Positions 5,962-12,694 of a stretch of 16,603 bases of DNA are shown here, in pieces (the first letter of the stretch is position 1; the number at the start of each line of letters is the position of its first letter). The position numbers were made by a program, and so were the translations under genes. Location of the stretch: positions 1-16,603 of the forward strand of contig DATBMY010000173.1 in NCBI GenBank assembly GCA_036554605.1, written 5' to 3'. Source of the stretch: DATBMY01 sp036554605. GTDB taxonomy: Bacteria > Acidobacteriota > Blastocatellia > UBA7656. The notes beneath the pieces were generated by a model. That model was not told the DNA's origin. It made no database searches and worked only from the letters and a program-made list of their open reading frames with translations.

Positions 5962-8094
5962 TTATGCGGCGGTCGAAATGTTGCCCCTGTCGAAGTCGGC
6001 GAAGGTCTTGCCCTGATCCGCAAGCTGCTTGAGCAGCGCGGCCGGTTTCCATAATTCGCCATGCTCGGCCTCAAACTGCGCTATGCGGTCATAGACTCTT
6101 TTCAGCCCCGCGGTGTCGGCATACCACATCGGCCCGCCGCGCCACGCCGGGTAGCCGTAGCCGTTGATGTATATGATGTCGATGTCGACGGCCCGCAGCG
6201 CGAATCCCTCTTCCAGAATCTTTGCGCCTTCGTTGACCAGCGCGTACATTGTGCGCTCGATGATCTCTTCATCATCGATCTCGCGCCGTGCGATGCCAGC
6301 TTCGGCGGCCACCTGCTCTATAAGCTTATCGACTTCGGGGTCGGGAATGGCTCGGCGGTTTTCATCATAGCGATACCAGCCCGCGCCGGTCTTCTGGCCG
6401 TAGCGCCCCATCTCGCACAACCGGTCGGCAACAATCGGCTGACGCGCGTTCGGGTCTTCCAGATGCTTATACTCTTTGCGAATGCGCCAGCCGACATCGA
6501 GTCCCGCGAGATCGCCCATCGCGAGCGGCCCCATCGCCATCCCGAATCTGTATAGCGCCGCGTCGACCTGCTCGGGCTTCGCCCCCTCTTCGACCAGAAA
6601 CTGCGCCTCGCGCATATAAGGCGCAAGCATCCGGTTGCCGACAAAGCCGCGGCAGTTGCCCACCAGCACGCCTACTTTTTTCAAACGCCCGGCGAGCTTC
6701 ATCGAGGTCGCAATCACCTCTTTGCTCGTACTTTTGCCGCGCACGATTTCAAGCAATCGCATGACATTTGCGGGACTGAAGAAGTGATGGCCGATGACCA
6801 TTTGCGGGCGCGAAGTGCTTGAGGCTATCTCGTCAATATTGAGCGTCGATGTGTTTGAAGCCAGGATCGCTTCCGCCTTGCACGCGCGGTCAAGCTCGCC
6901 GAAGACCTGTTTCTTTAGCTCCATGCCCTCAAAGACCGCTTCGACAACTATGTCGACTTCTTCAAAGCCGTCGTAGCTGAGCGTGGGAGTTATGAGCGAC
7001 ATGCGGCGGTCCATCACTTCCTGGCCGAAGCGGCCCTTGCTAACCGAGTTGGCGTAGTTCTTTCTAATCGTAGCAAGCCCGCGGTCGAGCATCTCTTGAG
7101 AAGTCTCTTTTAAGAGCACGGGAATACCGGCGTTCGCATAGTTCATCGCTATTCCGCCGCCCATGGTGCCCGCGCCGACGACGGCCGCTTTTTTTATCTC
7201 GATCGTCGCCGTCTCTTTAGGGATGTCGGGGATCTTGGCGACCTCGCGCTCGCCGAAGAATACGTGGATGAGCGCCTTCGATTGATCGCCGAACAGGCAC
7301 TCTCGAAACAGCTCGGCCTCTTTCTGGCACCCTTCATCGAATGAGACGCGCGTGGCGGCTTCGACGGCGTCAATTGCGGCGAGCGGGGCCGTCTGCCCGC
7401 GCCGGGTCTTTTTGGCCTGCTGGCGCGCCGCGGCAAAGACGGGCGCGTTGGTCTGGTGGTCGCCCAGCTTCTCATTTCGCTCGCGCGTGCGCGGCGGCGC
7501 GGCGGCGCGCCCTACGATCTCGCGAGCAAACTCGATTGCGCCCGCAAGCAGGTCGCCCTCGATAATGCGGTCGACAATGCCGCATTCGAGCGCGCCCTTC
7601 GCGCCCACGGGCTCGCCGAATGCGCACATCTCGACCGCTTTGGCGACACCCGCAAGCCGCGGCAGTCGCTGTGTGCCCGCCGCGCCCGGTATGATGCCGA
7701 GCTTTACTTCAGGCTGGCCGACCTGCGCCGCGGGCGCGGCCACGCGGTAATGAAAGGCCATCGCCACTTCGAGCCCGCCGCCGAACGCCGTGCCATGAAT
7801 GGCGGCGATCATAGGCTTCGGGCAATCTTCTATCGCTGCGAGAAGCGGAAGCAGGCTTCCGCCTTTCTTCTCTCCCGAGGTTACCTTGCCGAACTCTTTA
7901 ATGTCGGCCCCGGCAATAAACGTGCGGCCGCCGCCTATCAGCACGCCGGCTTTGATCTGGTCGTCTTTAGAGATTGCTTCCACGGCAGCCGCGATCCCTT
8001 CGGGAACGCCGGGGCTCAGCGCGTTGACGGGCGGATTATTGATGGTGATGATGGCGATTTCGTTATCCTTGTTGAGTGATACAAGCTCGTTCAT
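5962..8094 (-). CDS. fadB: Multifunctional enoyl-CoA hydratase / 3-hydroxyacyl-CoA dehydrogenase (710 aa)
   Basis: Carries out the hydration and NAD-dependent oxidation steps of beta-oxidation. Residues 1-190 are a crotonase domain: FIAGADIKEFG (59-69), HGTAFGGGLE with Glu109, and GQPEVKLGIIPG with Glu129, the two catalytic acids. Residues 302-490 are the NAD-binding dehydrogenase domain: VVGAGTMGGGIAM (Rossmann loop), the NTSTL motif, and HHFFSPANVMRLLEI giving the His437/Glu449 catalytic pair. Two C-terminal dehydrogenase helical domains follow (NRMLAPYMREAQFL, FGMAMGPLAMGDLAGLDVG, GYGYPAWRGGPMWYAD). Length is close to E. coli FadJ/FadB and peroxisomal MFP1; the symbol is by function only. 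AGGAG lies 5 nt before ATG 8094. A strong promoter and TetR-type operator lie just upstream, and the PfpI gene follows after 12 bp, counting from the preferred start. Confidence 0.95.
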   Translation of the reverse strand: MNELVSLNKDNEIAIITINNPPVNALSPGVPEGIAAAVEAISKDDQIKAGVLIGGGRTFIAGADIKEFGKVTSGEKKGGSLLPLLAAIEDCPKPMIAAIHGTAFGGGLEVAMAFHYRVAAPAAQVGQPEVKLGIIPGAAGTQRLPRLAGVAKAVEMCAFGEPVGAKGALECGIVDRIIEGDLLAGAIEFAREIVGRAAAPPRTRERNEKLGDHQTNAPVFAAARQQAKKTRRGQTAPLAAIDAVEAATRVSFDEGCQKEAELFRECLFGDQSKALIHVFFGEREVAKIPDIPKETATIEIKKAAVVGAGTMGGGIAMNYANAGIPVLLKETSQEMLDRGLATIRKNYANSVSKGRFGQEVMDRRMSLITPTLSYDGFEEVDIVVEAVFEGMELKKQVFGELDRACKAEAILASNTSTLNIDEIASSTSRPQMVIGHHFFSPANVMRLLEIVRGKSTSKEVIATSMKLAGRLKKVGVLVGNCRGFVGNRMLAPYMREAQFLVEEGAKPEQVDAALYRFGMAMGPLAMGDLAGLDVGWRIRKEYKHLEDPNARQPIVADRLCEMGRYGQKTGAGWYRYDENRRAIPDPEVDKLIEQVAAEAGIARREIDDEEIIERTMYALVNEGAKILEEGFALRAVDIDIIYINGYGYPAWRGGPMWYADTAGLKRVYDRIAQFEAEHGELWKPAALLKQLADQGKTFADFDRGNISTAA

Positions 8095-8133
8095 GGATTC
8101 TCCTGCCTTTCTTCATAAAGATGAGTAATGATT

Positions 8134-8151
8134 GCCTACCGAGCGGTCAGC
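8134..8151. promoter_or_regulatory. TetR-type operator over the fadB start point
   Basis: The core ACCGAGCGGT (8138-8147) is a perfect palindrome, ACCG-N2-CGGT, flanked two bases out by matching GC/GC (8134-8135 and 8150-8151). It begins about 4 bp beyond the -10 box of the minus-strand promoter and therefore covers the expected transcription start, a classic repressor position. TACCGA/CGGT half-sites are known for fatty-acid TetR regulators such as PfmR of Thermus. Binding by the adjacent TetR protein is inferred. Confidence 0.65.
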
Positions 8152-8154
8152 TAG

Positions 8155-8182
8155 AGTATAGCCTTCACGTGTAACCAGTCAA
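8155..8182 (-). promoter_or_regulatory. Sigma-70-type promoter for the fadB operon
   Basis: On the minus strand, TTGACT (8182-8177) and TATACT (8160-8155) are separated by 16 bp. Each box matches its consensus at five of six positions. The predicted start near 8148 lies about 54 nt before the fadB ATG. The promoter is downstream of the TetR stop codon, so the catabolic genes can be expressed independently of tetR. Confidence 0.75.
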
Positions 8183-8198
8183 GAAATGGCCCGGCGGC

Positions 8199-8837
8199 CT
8201 AAGAGGACGATTGAGATCGAAGCAAGCCGCCGAGCGAAATGGTTGTGATCTGCTCGGCGATCTGTTCTGGCGTGAGCTTCCCCTCGGGGTTATACCAGCG
8301 TGACAACCATAAGATCATGCCCAGCAGCGAAAATGACGCGGTCGTTACGTCGACCTGGCTCAGCTTGCCTTCCTCTTTCAGGCGATTGAGCGTATCTCGT
8401 ATCAATTGCACGTATGCGCGCTTGCGCTGATCTATTTTACGGCGATGAGCGCGCGTAAGCCCGGCGACTTCCTCAATGACAATAGTCACGGGGTTATTGC
8501 CCTGGGGGGTGCTTCGGGAGGTGATGAGCTGAACGTGGTTCGTAATGATCGCTCTGAGCCGCTGCTCGGCATCTTCTATGGCGCGAGCCGGTATAATCAC
8601 TTCTTCGTCCAGCTCATCCATGCCGAAGTTCATTATGCGAAAGAGCAGCTCTTGCTTTCCGGGAATGTGATGATATATGCCCGCCTTGGTGATGCCGACG
8701 GCCTCGGCGATGTCGTTCATGGAGGTGGCGTCGTAGCCCTTTTCGCAGATCATCCTGGCAGCGGTTCGATAGATCTCACTCAATCGATCCGATTCGGGAG
8801 ATGCGGAAATTCTGCTTCTTTTCCTGGTTGGCTTCAT
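8199..8837 (-). CDS. TetR/AcrR family repressor, probable fatty-acid regulator (212 aa)
   Basis: A dimeric one-component repressor. Residues about 18-65 are the TetR helix-turn-helix: IYRTAARMICEKGYDATSMN, then DIAEAVGITKAGIYHHIPGK and ELLFRIM. The basic N-terminus (MKPTRKRSR) is typical of DNA contacts. The all-helical C-terminal part (VQLITSRSTPQ, RKIDQRKRAYVQLIRDTLNRL, ASFSLLGMILWLSRWYNPEG) would hold the ligand pocket and dimer interface and resembles the C-terminal domain seen in regulators of acyl-CoA or steroid catabolism. It lies 104 bp upstream of, and co-directional with, the FadB-type gene, whose promoter carries an ACCG-N2-CGGT palindrome at its start point. The simplest model is a repressor released by acyl-CoA. 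The same palindrome is not visible upstream of tetR itself. The ligand is inferred from context only. Confidence 0.92.
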   Translation of the reverse strand: MKPTRKRSRISASPESDRLSEIYRTAARMICEKGYDATSMNDIAEAVGITKAGIYHHIPGKQELLFRIMNFGMDELDEEVIIPARAIEDAEQRLRAIITNHVQLITSRSTPQGNNPVTIVIEEVAGLTRAHRRKIDQRKRAYVQLIRDTLNRLKEEGKLSQVDVTTASFSLLGMILWLSRWYNPEGKLTPEQIAEQITTISLGGLLRSQSSS

Positions 8838-8880
8838 ATTCTCTGATGGCGACGCGAACAGTAGAGCGTGAAATAGGAGC

Positions 8881-8907
8881 TTAAAAATAACGGCCCCGGC
8901 ACAGCGG
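8881..8907. repeat. Possible decayed copy of the nearby palindromic element
   Basis: The 11-mer TTAAAAATAAC at 8881-8891 recurs exactly at 9047-9057. What follows is also similar: GGCCCCGGCACAGCGG here against AAGCCCGCGCAGCGG at 9058-9072. The copy here lacks a right arm and may be an eroded fragment. It overlaps the candidate tetR promoter. Confidence 0.4.
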
Positions 8908-8913
8908 TGTCAA
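8884..8913 (-). promoter_or_regulatory. Possible tetR promoter
   Basis: On the minus strand a perfect TTGACA (8913-8908) is followed after 18 bp by TATTTT (8889-8884), four of six matches to a -10 box. This places the start about 40 nt upstream of the tetR ATG at 8837. The -35 box overlaps an inverted repeat (8910-8928). Confidence 0.45.
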
Positions 8914-8928
8914 GTTTACAGGACTTGA
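8910..8928. repeat. Short inverted repeat overlapping the tetR -35 box
   Basis: TCAAGT (8910-8915) and ACTTGA (8923-8928) are perfect inverted arms around 7 bp. The repeat overlaps the candidate -35 hexamer and could be an operator, but its sequence differs from the ACCG-N2-CGGT site before fadB. At this length chance is possible. Confidence 0.35.
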
Positions 8929-8978
8929 GAATTGTTAGATGCGCGCGTTCAGGATTAAAAGAGTAAATAGTCAGAATG

Positions 8979-9118
8979 AATCTGCGAAGCAGATGACGGC
9001 ATAAAGCCATGGGTGGAGCAGAACGAAACCCGTGGTGGCGATAATGTTAAAAATAACAAGCCCGCGCAGCGGGCGGCGGAATGCGATGTTGATAGATCCG
9101 CCGCCCGCTGCGCGGGCT
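8979..9118. repeat. Palindrome cluster, REP/BIME-like
   Basis: The 300-bp gap between tetR and the DUF4139 gene has no credible gene. It holds four consecutive hairpin-forming palindromes: ATCTGC-GAA-GCAGAT (8980-8994); CCATGGGT and ACCCGTGG (9007-9014 and 9028-9035, one G-T mismatch); GTTA-AAAA-TAAC (9046-9057); and a perfect 22-bp stem (9059-9080 with 9097-9118, 16-base loop). Clusters like this resemble dispersed REP/BIME elements mobilised by IS200-like RAYT transposases, but no transposase is present here. The family assignment is an inference. Confidence 0.6.
9046..9118 (-). terminator. Probable Rho-independent terminator of the DUF4139 gene
   Basis: In minus-strand reading, a 22-bp GC-rich perfect stem (arms 9118-9097 and 9080-9059, loop 16 nt) starts 22 nt after the stop codon at 9141. 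It is followed directly by the T-rich run TGTTATTTTT. Stem plus T-tract is the intrinsic terminator pattern. The 16-nt loop is larger than usual, and the stem is longer than termination needs, so it may be a repeat element doing this job secondarily. Confidence 0.6.
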
Positions 9119-9140
9119 ATGGCAGCCGCGCTCGCGATTG

Positions 9141-10631
9141 TTAGTACCTGATCCTCACGCGGTAGGAGAGTGTCGCCGAGCCTTCCGACGCGACGGGCAC
9201 GTTGAAGCGCGCCGCGAACGCCGCCGTCTTCTCCCATTTGTGGCTTGAGTTGATCATCTCCCAGTCGCCGCCTATGGGCTCGTTCACAACTATGTTGACC
9301 GCCTCTTTCTTGTGATTGCGTATCACTATCTGGTAAGCGTACTCATACATCCTGCCGCCCAGAACGCGGTAGTCCATCATCTTGCGCTCGCCTACGATAT
9401 CAAAGGCATCACCCACTTTGACCTTCACCGTTTCGTTCTTCGGCGTATGATCGATGCGGTCTTCGCCTATGAACTGTTGCCCGCCCGCGGAGTCTGCTTT
9501 GTAGAGCCGGATAATCCCGGCGGGCAGCGGCTGCCCCAGCCCGTTCTTTTCCGAATTGATGAACTCTATATAGACGCCGATCTTCTCCTTTATCGGCTCA
9601 CCGGGGTTATTGTAGCCGCGGTAGTAATAGGGCTGGCCATAAATTATGAACTGCTTGTTCGCGCCTATGCCCTTGGCGTCGAGCAGGTTTATCTGCTTCG
9701 TCTGGGCGTTCTTTATTGTCGTCCGGCGCTGGAGCGTATAAAGGTGATATTCGAAGAAAGACTCTTCCTTAAAGTTGTCCTCGCGCGCCGCCCTCGCCGC
9801 TAATTCCTGCGCCATCTTACGCTCATAAGCCTGGCGGTCGGGCGCGCGGTGCACGTCTCCGGCGACCAGCTTCAACTCGGCGTTGCGATAATCGGCCCCG
9901 CTCGTGTTATCTATAGTCACCCATCCCGTAACGTCCGCGCGAGTATCGTCGGAATTGACCAACACCACGTAATCCGAGCGCCAGGTGATGCCGCCCGTCA
10001 GGTAGGAAGCCTCTACGGATTGCGTTGCGGGGCGCTCGTTCGCCAGCCGCCATACGAGCGTCGGCTTCGCTATGAGATTTTCGGGCAGCTGCGGAAAGCG
10101 TATTTCGGCTATGTTCGACGGGTTGATTATTATCTGGTCGCCGATCTGCCAGACCGCGCCGTTGTTGTTCGCAAGCAGTATCGCTTCCGTAGGCGTCAGC
10201 CTTTCGTTCTGGTTCTCGTAGCTGCGCAGAACCAGCGTGACCTTCTTGCCGACGTACTTATCAAGAAGCTTCTGCGGCGAGAGCAGGTCGTATTCGTAAT
10301 TCTGCTCGACTATCGCCAGGTCGTCGGGCGAGGTGAGCGATTTTATGTGGACCGTCGCCGGGTTTATTTGCGCCGCCACACCCGCGAACTTCAACGATGA
10401 CTCGCCGCGCGGCAGCGTTATGTCTCGCCGGTCGCGAACAAGCCCGAGGTTTACGTTGTATATGGTGATGCTCACCGATTTCTGCTCTTCGGGCGTGCTG
10501 GTCGTGTCATCAGCGGGCGAGCTTGATGAGCTGGCCAGCGTAGCGCCCGTGGGCACAAGCATAAGCGACATCATCAGGGCCAATAGAATCTTCGTCCTTG
10601 CAAATATCTTCCTCGTCTTTCTCTTTTCCAT
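9141..10631 (-). CDS. Secreted DUF4140/DUF4139 domain protein (496 aa)
   Basis: Role unknown; the family is loosely annotated as mucoidy-inhibitor (MuiA)-like and is usually exported. A basic N-terminus, MEKRKTRKIFARTK, precedes the hydrophobic ILLALMMSLMLVPTG and a cleavage region near ATLASS, followed by an Ser/Thr/Pro-rich linker. Residues 58-105 (YNVNLGLVRDRRDITLP, LKFAGVAAQINPATVHIKSL) form the DUF4140-type start. The DUF4139 part begins around SYLTGGITWRSDYVVLVN (209-226) and continues with GWVTIDNTSGADYRNAELKL (236-255), ending in beta-rich sequence (EYAYQIVIRNHKKEAVNIVV). The frame is open further upstream, but GGAGAG lies 7 nt before the ATG at 10631 and the signal peptide follows directly, so this start is preferred. 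The protein is transcribed divergently from glpD, with a repeat array between, and has its own terminator-like hairpin downstream. It appears monocistronic. Confidence 0.88.
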   Translation of the reverse strand: MEKRKTRKIFARTKILLALMMSLMLVPTGATLASSSSSPADDTTSTPEEQKSVSITIYNVNLGLVRDRRDITLPRGESSLKFAGVAAQINPATVHIKSLTSPDDLAIVEQNYEYDLLSPQKLLDKYVGKKVTLVLRSYENQNERLTPTEAILLANNNGAVWQIGDQIIINPSNIAEIRFPQLPENLIAKPTLVWRLANERPATQSVEASYLTGGITWRSDYVVLVNSDDTRADVTGWVTIDNTSGADYRNAELKLVAGDVHRAPDRQAYERKMAQELAARAAREDNFKEESFFEYHLYTLQRRTTIKNAQTKQINLLDAKGIGANKQFIIYGQPYYYRGYNNPGEPIKEKIGVYIEFINSEKNGLGQPLPAGIIRLYKADSAGGQQFIGEDRIDHTPKNETVKVKVGDAFDIVGERKMMDYRVLGGRMYEYAYQIVIRNHKKEAVNIVVNEPIGGDWEMINSSHKWEKTAAFAARFNVPVASEGSATLSYRVRIRY

Positions 10632-10675
10632 ATCTGTTCTCTCCATAAAAAAGCGCACCGGTACTGAGGGATGAC

Positions 10676-10758
10676 GGGATGAAGGGGTGAAGAGCTGAAG
10701 CGGTGAAGGGGGAGCGACTACTTCTCTCACCCTTTCACCCTGTCACCCTTTCATTCCC
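10676..10758. repeat. Mirrored array of degenerate octamers in a divergent promoter gap
   Basis: The 204-bp gap (10632-10835) between the divergent DUF4139 and glpD genes contains two facing arrays with 8-bp period. The left side reads GGATGAAG, GGGTGAAG, AGCTGAAG, CGGTGAAG (10678-10709). The right side reads TCTCACCC, TTTCACCC, TGTCACCC, TTTCATTC (10725-10756). The reverse complement of the right array aligns with the left, so the region can fold into an imperfect stem of about 32 bp around a 15-nt loop. No clear promoter was found in the rest of the gap apart from a weak TATATT at 10797-10802. Confidence 0.6.
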
Positions 10759-10835
10759 AGTCCCTCCGAAACGGCGCGCGAGATTTTCTCTTCCGATATA
10801 TTGAATGGTTAGCCGCGTGGATTCTTGCAAGGAAG

Positions 10836-12416
10836 ATGTTTAGACTTGTCTCTCACCATATGAATCGTTCGGAAATGCTCGGTCGAGCGAAAGAGAGAAG
10901 AAGACCGTGGGACATGATAATCGTGGGCGGCGGCGCGGTCGGCGTCGGTTGCGCCGTGGATGCCGCCTCGCGCGGCTATGAAGTCTTGCTCGTTGAGCAG
11001 AGCGATTTCGGAAAGGCTACTTCCAGCCGCAGCACGAAGCTTGTGCATGGAGGAGTGCGCTACCTTGAGCAAGGCAATATCTCGCTCGTCATGGGGGCGC
11101 TCAGGGAACGCGGCATCCTGCGACAAAATGCTCCCCACGTCGTCCACAACCTTGCATTCATAATTCCGGCCTACAGGTGGTGGGAAAGACTCTTTTATGG
11201 CACCGGCCTGAAGGTTTATGACCTGCTCGCCGGCGCGCGCAGCTTCGGCCGCTCGCGGCTGCTCTCCCCGCAAGAAACAGTGCGGCATCTGCCGGCCATA
11301 AAGACCGAAGGCCTGCGCGGCGGCGTCATATACTTTGACGGGCAGTTCGACGATGCGCGGTTGCTGATAAATCTGGTCGCGACCGCGGCCGAGCAGGGCG
11401 CGACACTTTTGAATTATGCGCAGGTGACCCGATTCTCCAGAGACGGTAATGGGCACGTCAACGGTGTTGGGGTCACGGACCTTGAGAGTGGAGAAGAGCT
11501 TCACGCCGAGGGTCGCGTCGTAATTAACGCGACCGGCGTCTTCTGCGATCAGGTGCGCCGGCTGGCCGATCCCGCGAGCGCCCCACTCATCGCGCACAGT
11601 CGAGGCATCCATCTCGTATTTGACAGGTCATTTCTGCCCGGCGCGAGCGCCCTGCTGGTTCCGCATACCAGCGACAAGCGTGTTATGTTTGCGATCCCCT
11701 GGCACAATCACACGCTTGTGGGAACAACAGAGACTCCGGTCCCTGAGCCTTCTATTGAACCGAGACCGATGGAGCAAGAGATTGAATTCATCCTCTCCAC
11801 GGCGGCGAAATACCTCGATAAAGCGCCCGCGCCCGGCGATGTGCTGAGCGTATTCGCGGGCCTGCGCCCGCTGGTCAAATCCGGAAAGGGCAAAAACACG
11901 TCGGCGCTGCCGAGAGATCACACCATTCACATAGACGCAGGGGGGCTGCTCACCATTACCGGGGGCAAATGGACTACCTATCGCCGCATGGCGGAAGATT
12001 CGATCAACCGGGCCGTGACCCTCGCGGGGCTTCCCAAAAAACCCTCCGTCACCGAACGTCTTAAAATACATGCTTATCAGGACAGGGCTGGTGAATTTGG
12101 CGAGCTGGAGCTTTACGGCTCTGATGCTCCAAAGGTCCGAGAGCTGATAGACGCAAGCGGCGCTGAAAGGTTGCACCCGGCCTTGCCGTATCGCGAGGGG
12201 GAAGTCATCTGGGCCGCGCGCTCGGAGATGGCGCGGACTGTCGAAGATGTTCTCGCCCGGCGCACGCGCTCGCTCATGCTCAATGCCCGCGCGGCCATCC
12301 ATATGGCTCCGCGTGTCGCCGAGCTGATGGCCGAGGAGCTTGAACGCGATGAGGCGTGGAAAGCTGATCAGGTCAGAGTTTTTACCGAGCTTGCGAGAGG
12401 CTATTTGATTCGTTGA
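10836..12416 (+). CDS. glpD: Aerobic glycerol-3-phosphate dehydrogenase, FAD-dependent (526 aa)
   Basis: Oxidises sn-glycerol 3-phosphate to dihydroxyacetone phosphate and passes electrons through FAD to quinone at the inner membrane. The FAD-binding beta-alpha-beta is MIIVGGGAVGVGCAVDAASR (27-46), with Glu54 in LLVEQSDFG for the ribose. The family signature SSRSTKLVHGGVRYLEQG (63-80) follows. Other landmarks are FDGQFDDARLLINLVATAAE, NATGVFCDQVRRLAD, VFAGLRPLV and LLTITGGKWTTYRRMAED near the end of the oxidoreductase domain. The last ~125 residues are the helical DAO C-terminal domain. Length is normal. ATG 10836 follows AAGGAAG with almost no spacer; in-frame ATGs at 10860 and 10875 remain possible because the first 26 residues are not conserved. 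There is no glpK, glpF or glpR nearby, so it probably stands alone. The stop codon lies inside an inverted repeat. Confidence 0.95.
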   Translation: MFRLVSHHMNRSEMLGRAKERRRPWDMIIVGGGAVGVGCAVDAASRGYEVLLVEQSDFGKATSSRSTKLVHGGVRYLEQGNISLVMGALRERGILRQNAPHVVHNLAFIIPAYRWWERLFYGTGLKVYDLLAGARSFGRSRLLSPQETVRHLPAIKTEGLRGGVIYFDGQFDDARLLINLVATAAEQGATLLNYAQVTRFSRDGNGHVNGVGVTDLESGEELHAEGRVVINATGVFCDQVRRLADPASAPLIAHSRGIHLVFDRSFLPGASALLVPHTSDKRVMFAIPWHNHTLVGTTETPVPEPSIEPRPMEQEIEFILSTAAKYLDKAPAPGDVLSVFAGLRPLVKSGKGKNTSALPRDHTIHIDAGGLLTITGGKWTTYRRMAEDSINRAVTLAGLPKKPSVTERLKIHAYQDRAGEFGELELYGSDAPKVRELIDASGAERLHPALPYREGEVIWAARSEMARTVEDVLARRTRSLMLNARAAIHMAPRVAELMAEELERDEAWKADQVRVFTELARGYLIR

Positions 12417-12513
12417 GGCGCCAGTCGAGGAGTTCAGAGTCCAAGCTTTAGCTTGCGAGCAGGTCCGCCCGGGCACGCTGAAGCGTGAACTCCGAGCTTG
12501 AACTGGCGGCCTC
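12415..12513. repeat. Nested inverted repeat with cloverleaf-like fold, overlapping the glpD stop
   Basis: Outer arms GAGGCGCCAGT (12415-12425) and ACTGGCGGCCTC (12502-12513) pair over 11 bp with one bulge. A second stem, GGAGTTCA (12429-12436) with TGAACTCC (12486-12493), is nested inside. Within it lie two tetraloop hairpins: CAAGC-TTTA-GCTTG (12442-12455) and CACGC-TGAA-GCGTG (12474-12487, sharing two bases with the second stem), plus the palindrome GCCCGGGC (12467-12474). The outer arm includes the last two bases of the glpD stop codon. It could act as a transcript 3' end or be a small non-autonomous mobile repeat. There is no T-run after it. Confidence 0.7.
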
Positions 12514-12552
12514 GGCGCTTGCAAAAAGCGGGCGAGGCTGCGACGATAGTGG

Positions 12553-12601
12553 CTCGCAAAATTTCGTTGAAAAAATTGTAACCGGCTTGCCGGTTTGCGA
12601 G
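12553..12601. repeat. Second inverted repeat in the glpD-peptidase gap
   Basis: CTCGCAAA (12553-12560) and TTTGCGAG (12594-12601) are perfect inverted arms. Inside is AACCGGC-TT-GCCGGTT (12580-12595), whose last two bases overlap the outer arm, so the two stems compete. AATTT and AAATT (12560-12564 and 12573-12577) add a third small pairing. No gene is supported here. Confidence 0.5.
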
Positions 12602-12694
12602 TCTTAGTCGGCAGGCTAGCGTGCTCGCGGACGTGCTTCCACTGGCGCGGACGCGAGCGCGCCCAGCCCGCTTCTTCTTAAACAATGAATTATC

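Noticed and set aside
5317..6054. A 245-codon plus-strand frame across the PfpI gene
   Set aside because: Arg-rich low-information translation, antisense to a gene with a conserved nucleophile elbow; spans two genes of an operon.
7674..7700. PGAAGTQRL in place of the common PGxGGTQRL in the FadB-type hydratase domain, as a possible inactivating change
   Set aside because: This position varies in active multifunctional enzymes (peroxisomal forms have an Arg before GT), and both catalytic Glu residues are present.
8971..9237. An 88-codon minus-strand frame covering the palindrome cluster
   Set aside because: It begins inside the DUF4139 gene in another frame and runs through hairpins; no Shine-Dalgarno. 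Regarded as repeat read-through.
10678..10756. CRISPR-like array
   Set aside because: Repeat unit is 8 bp with no spacers and the two halves face each other; it does not fit a CRISPR.
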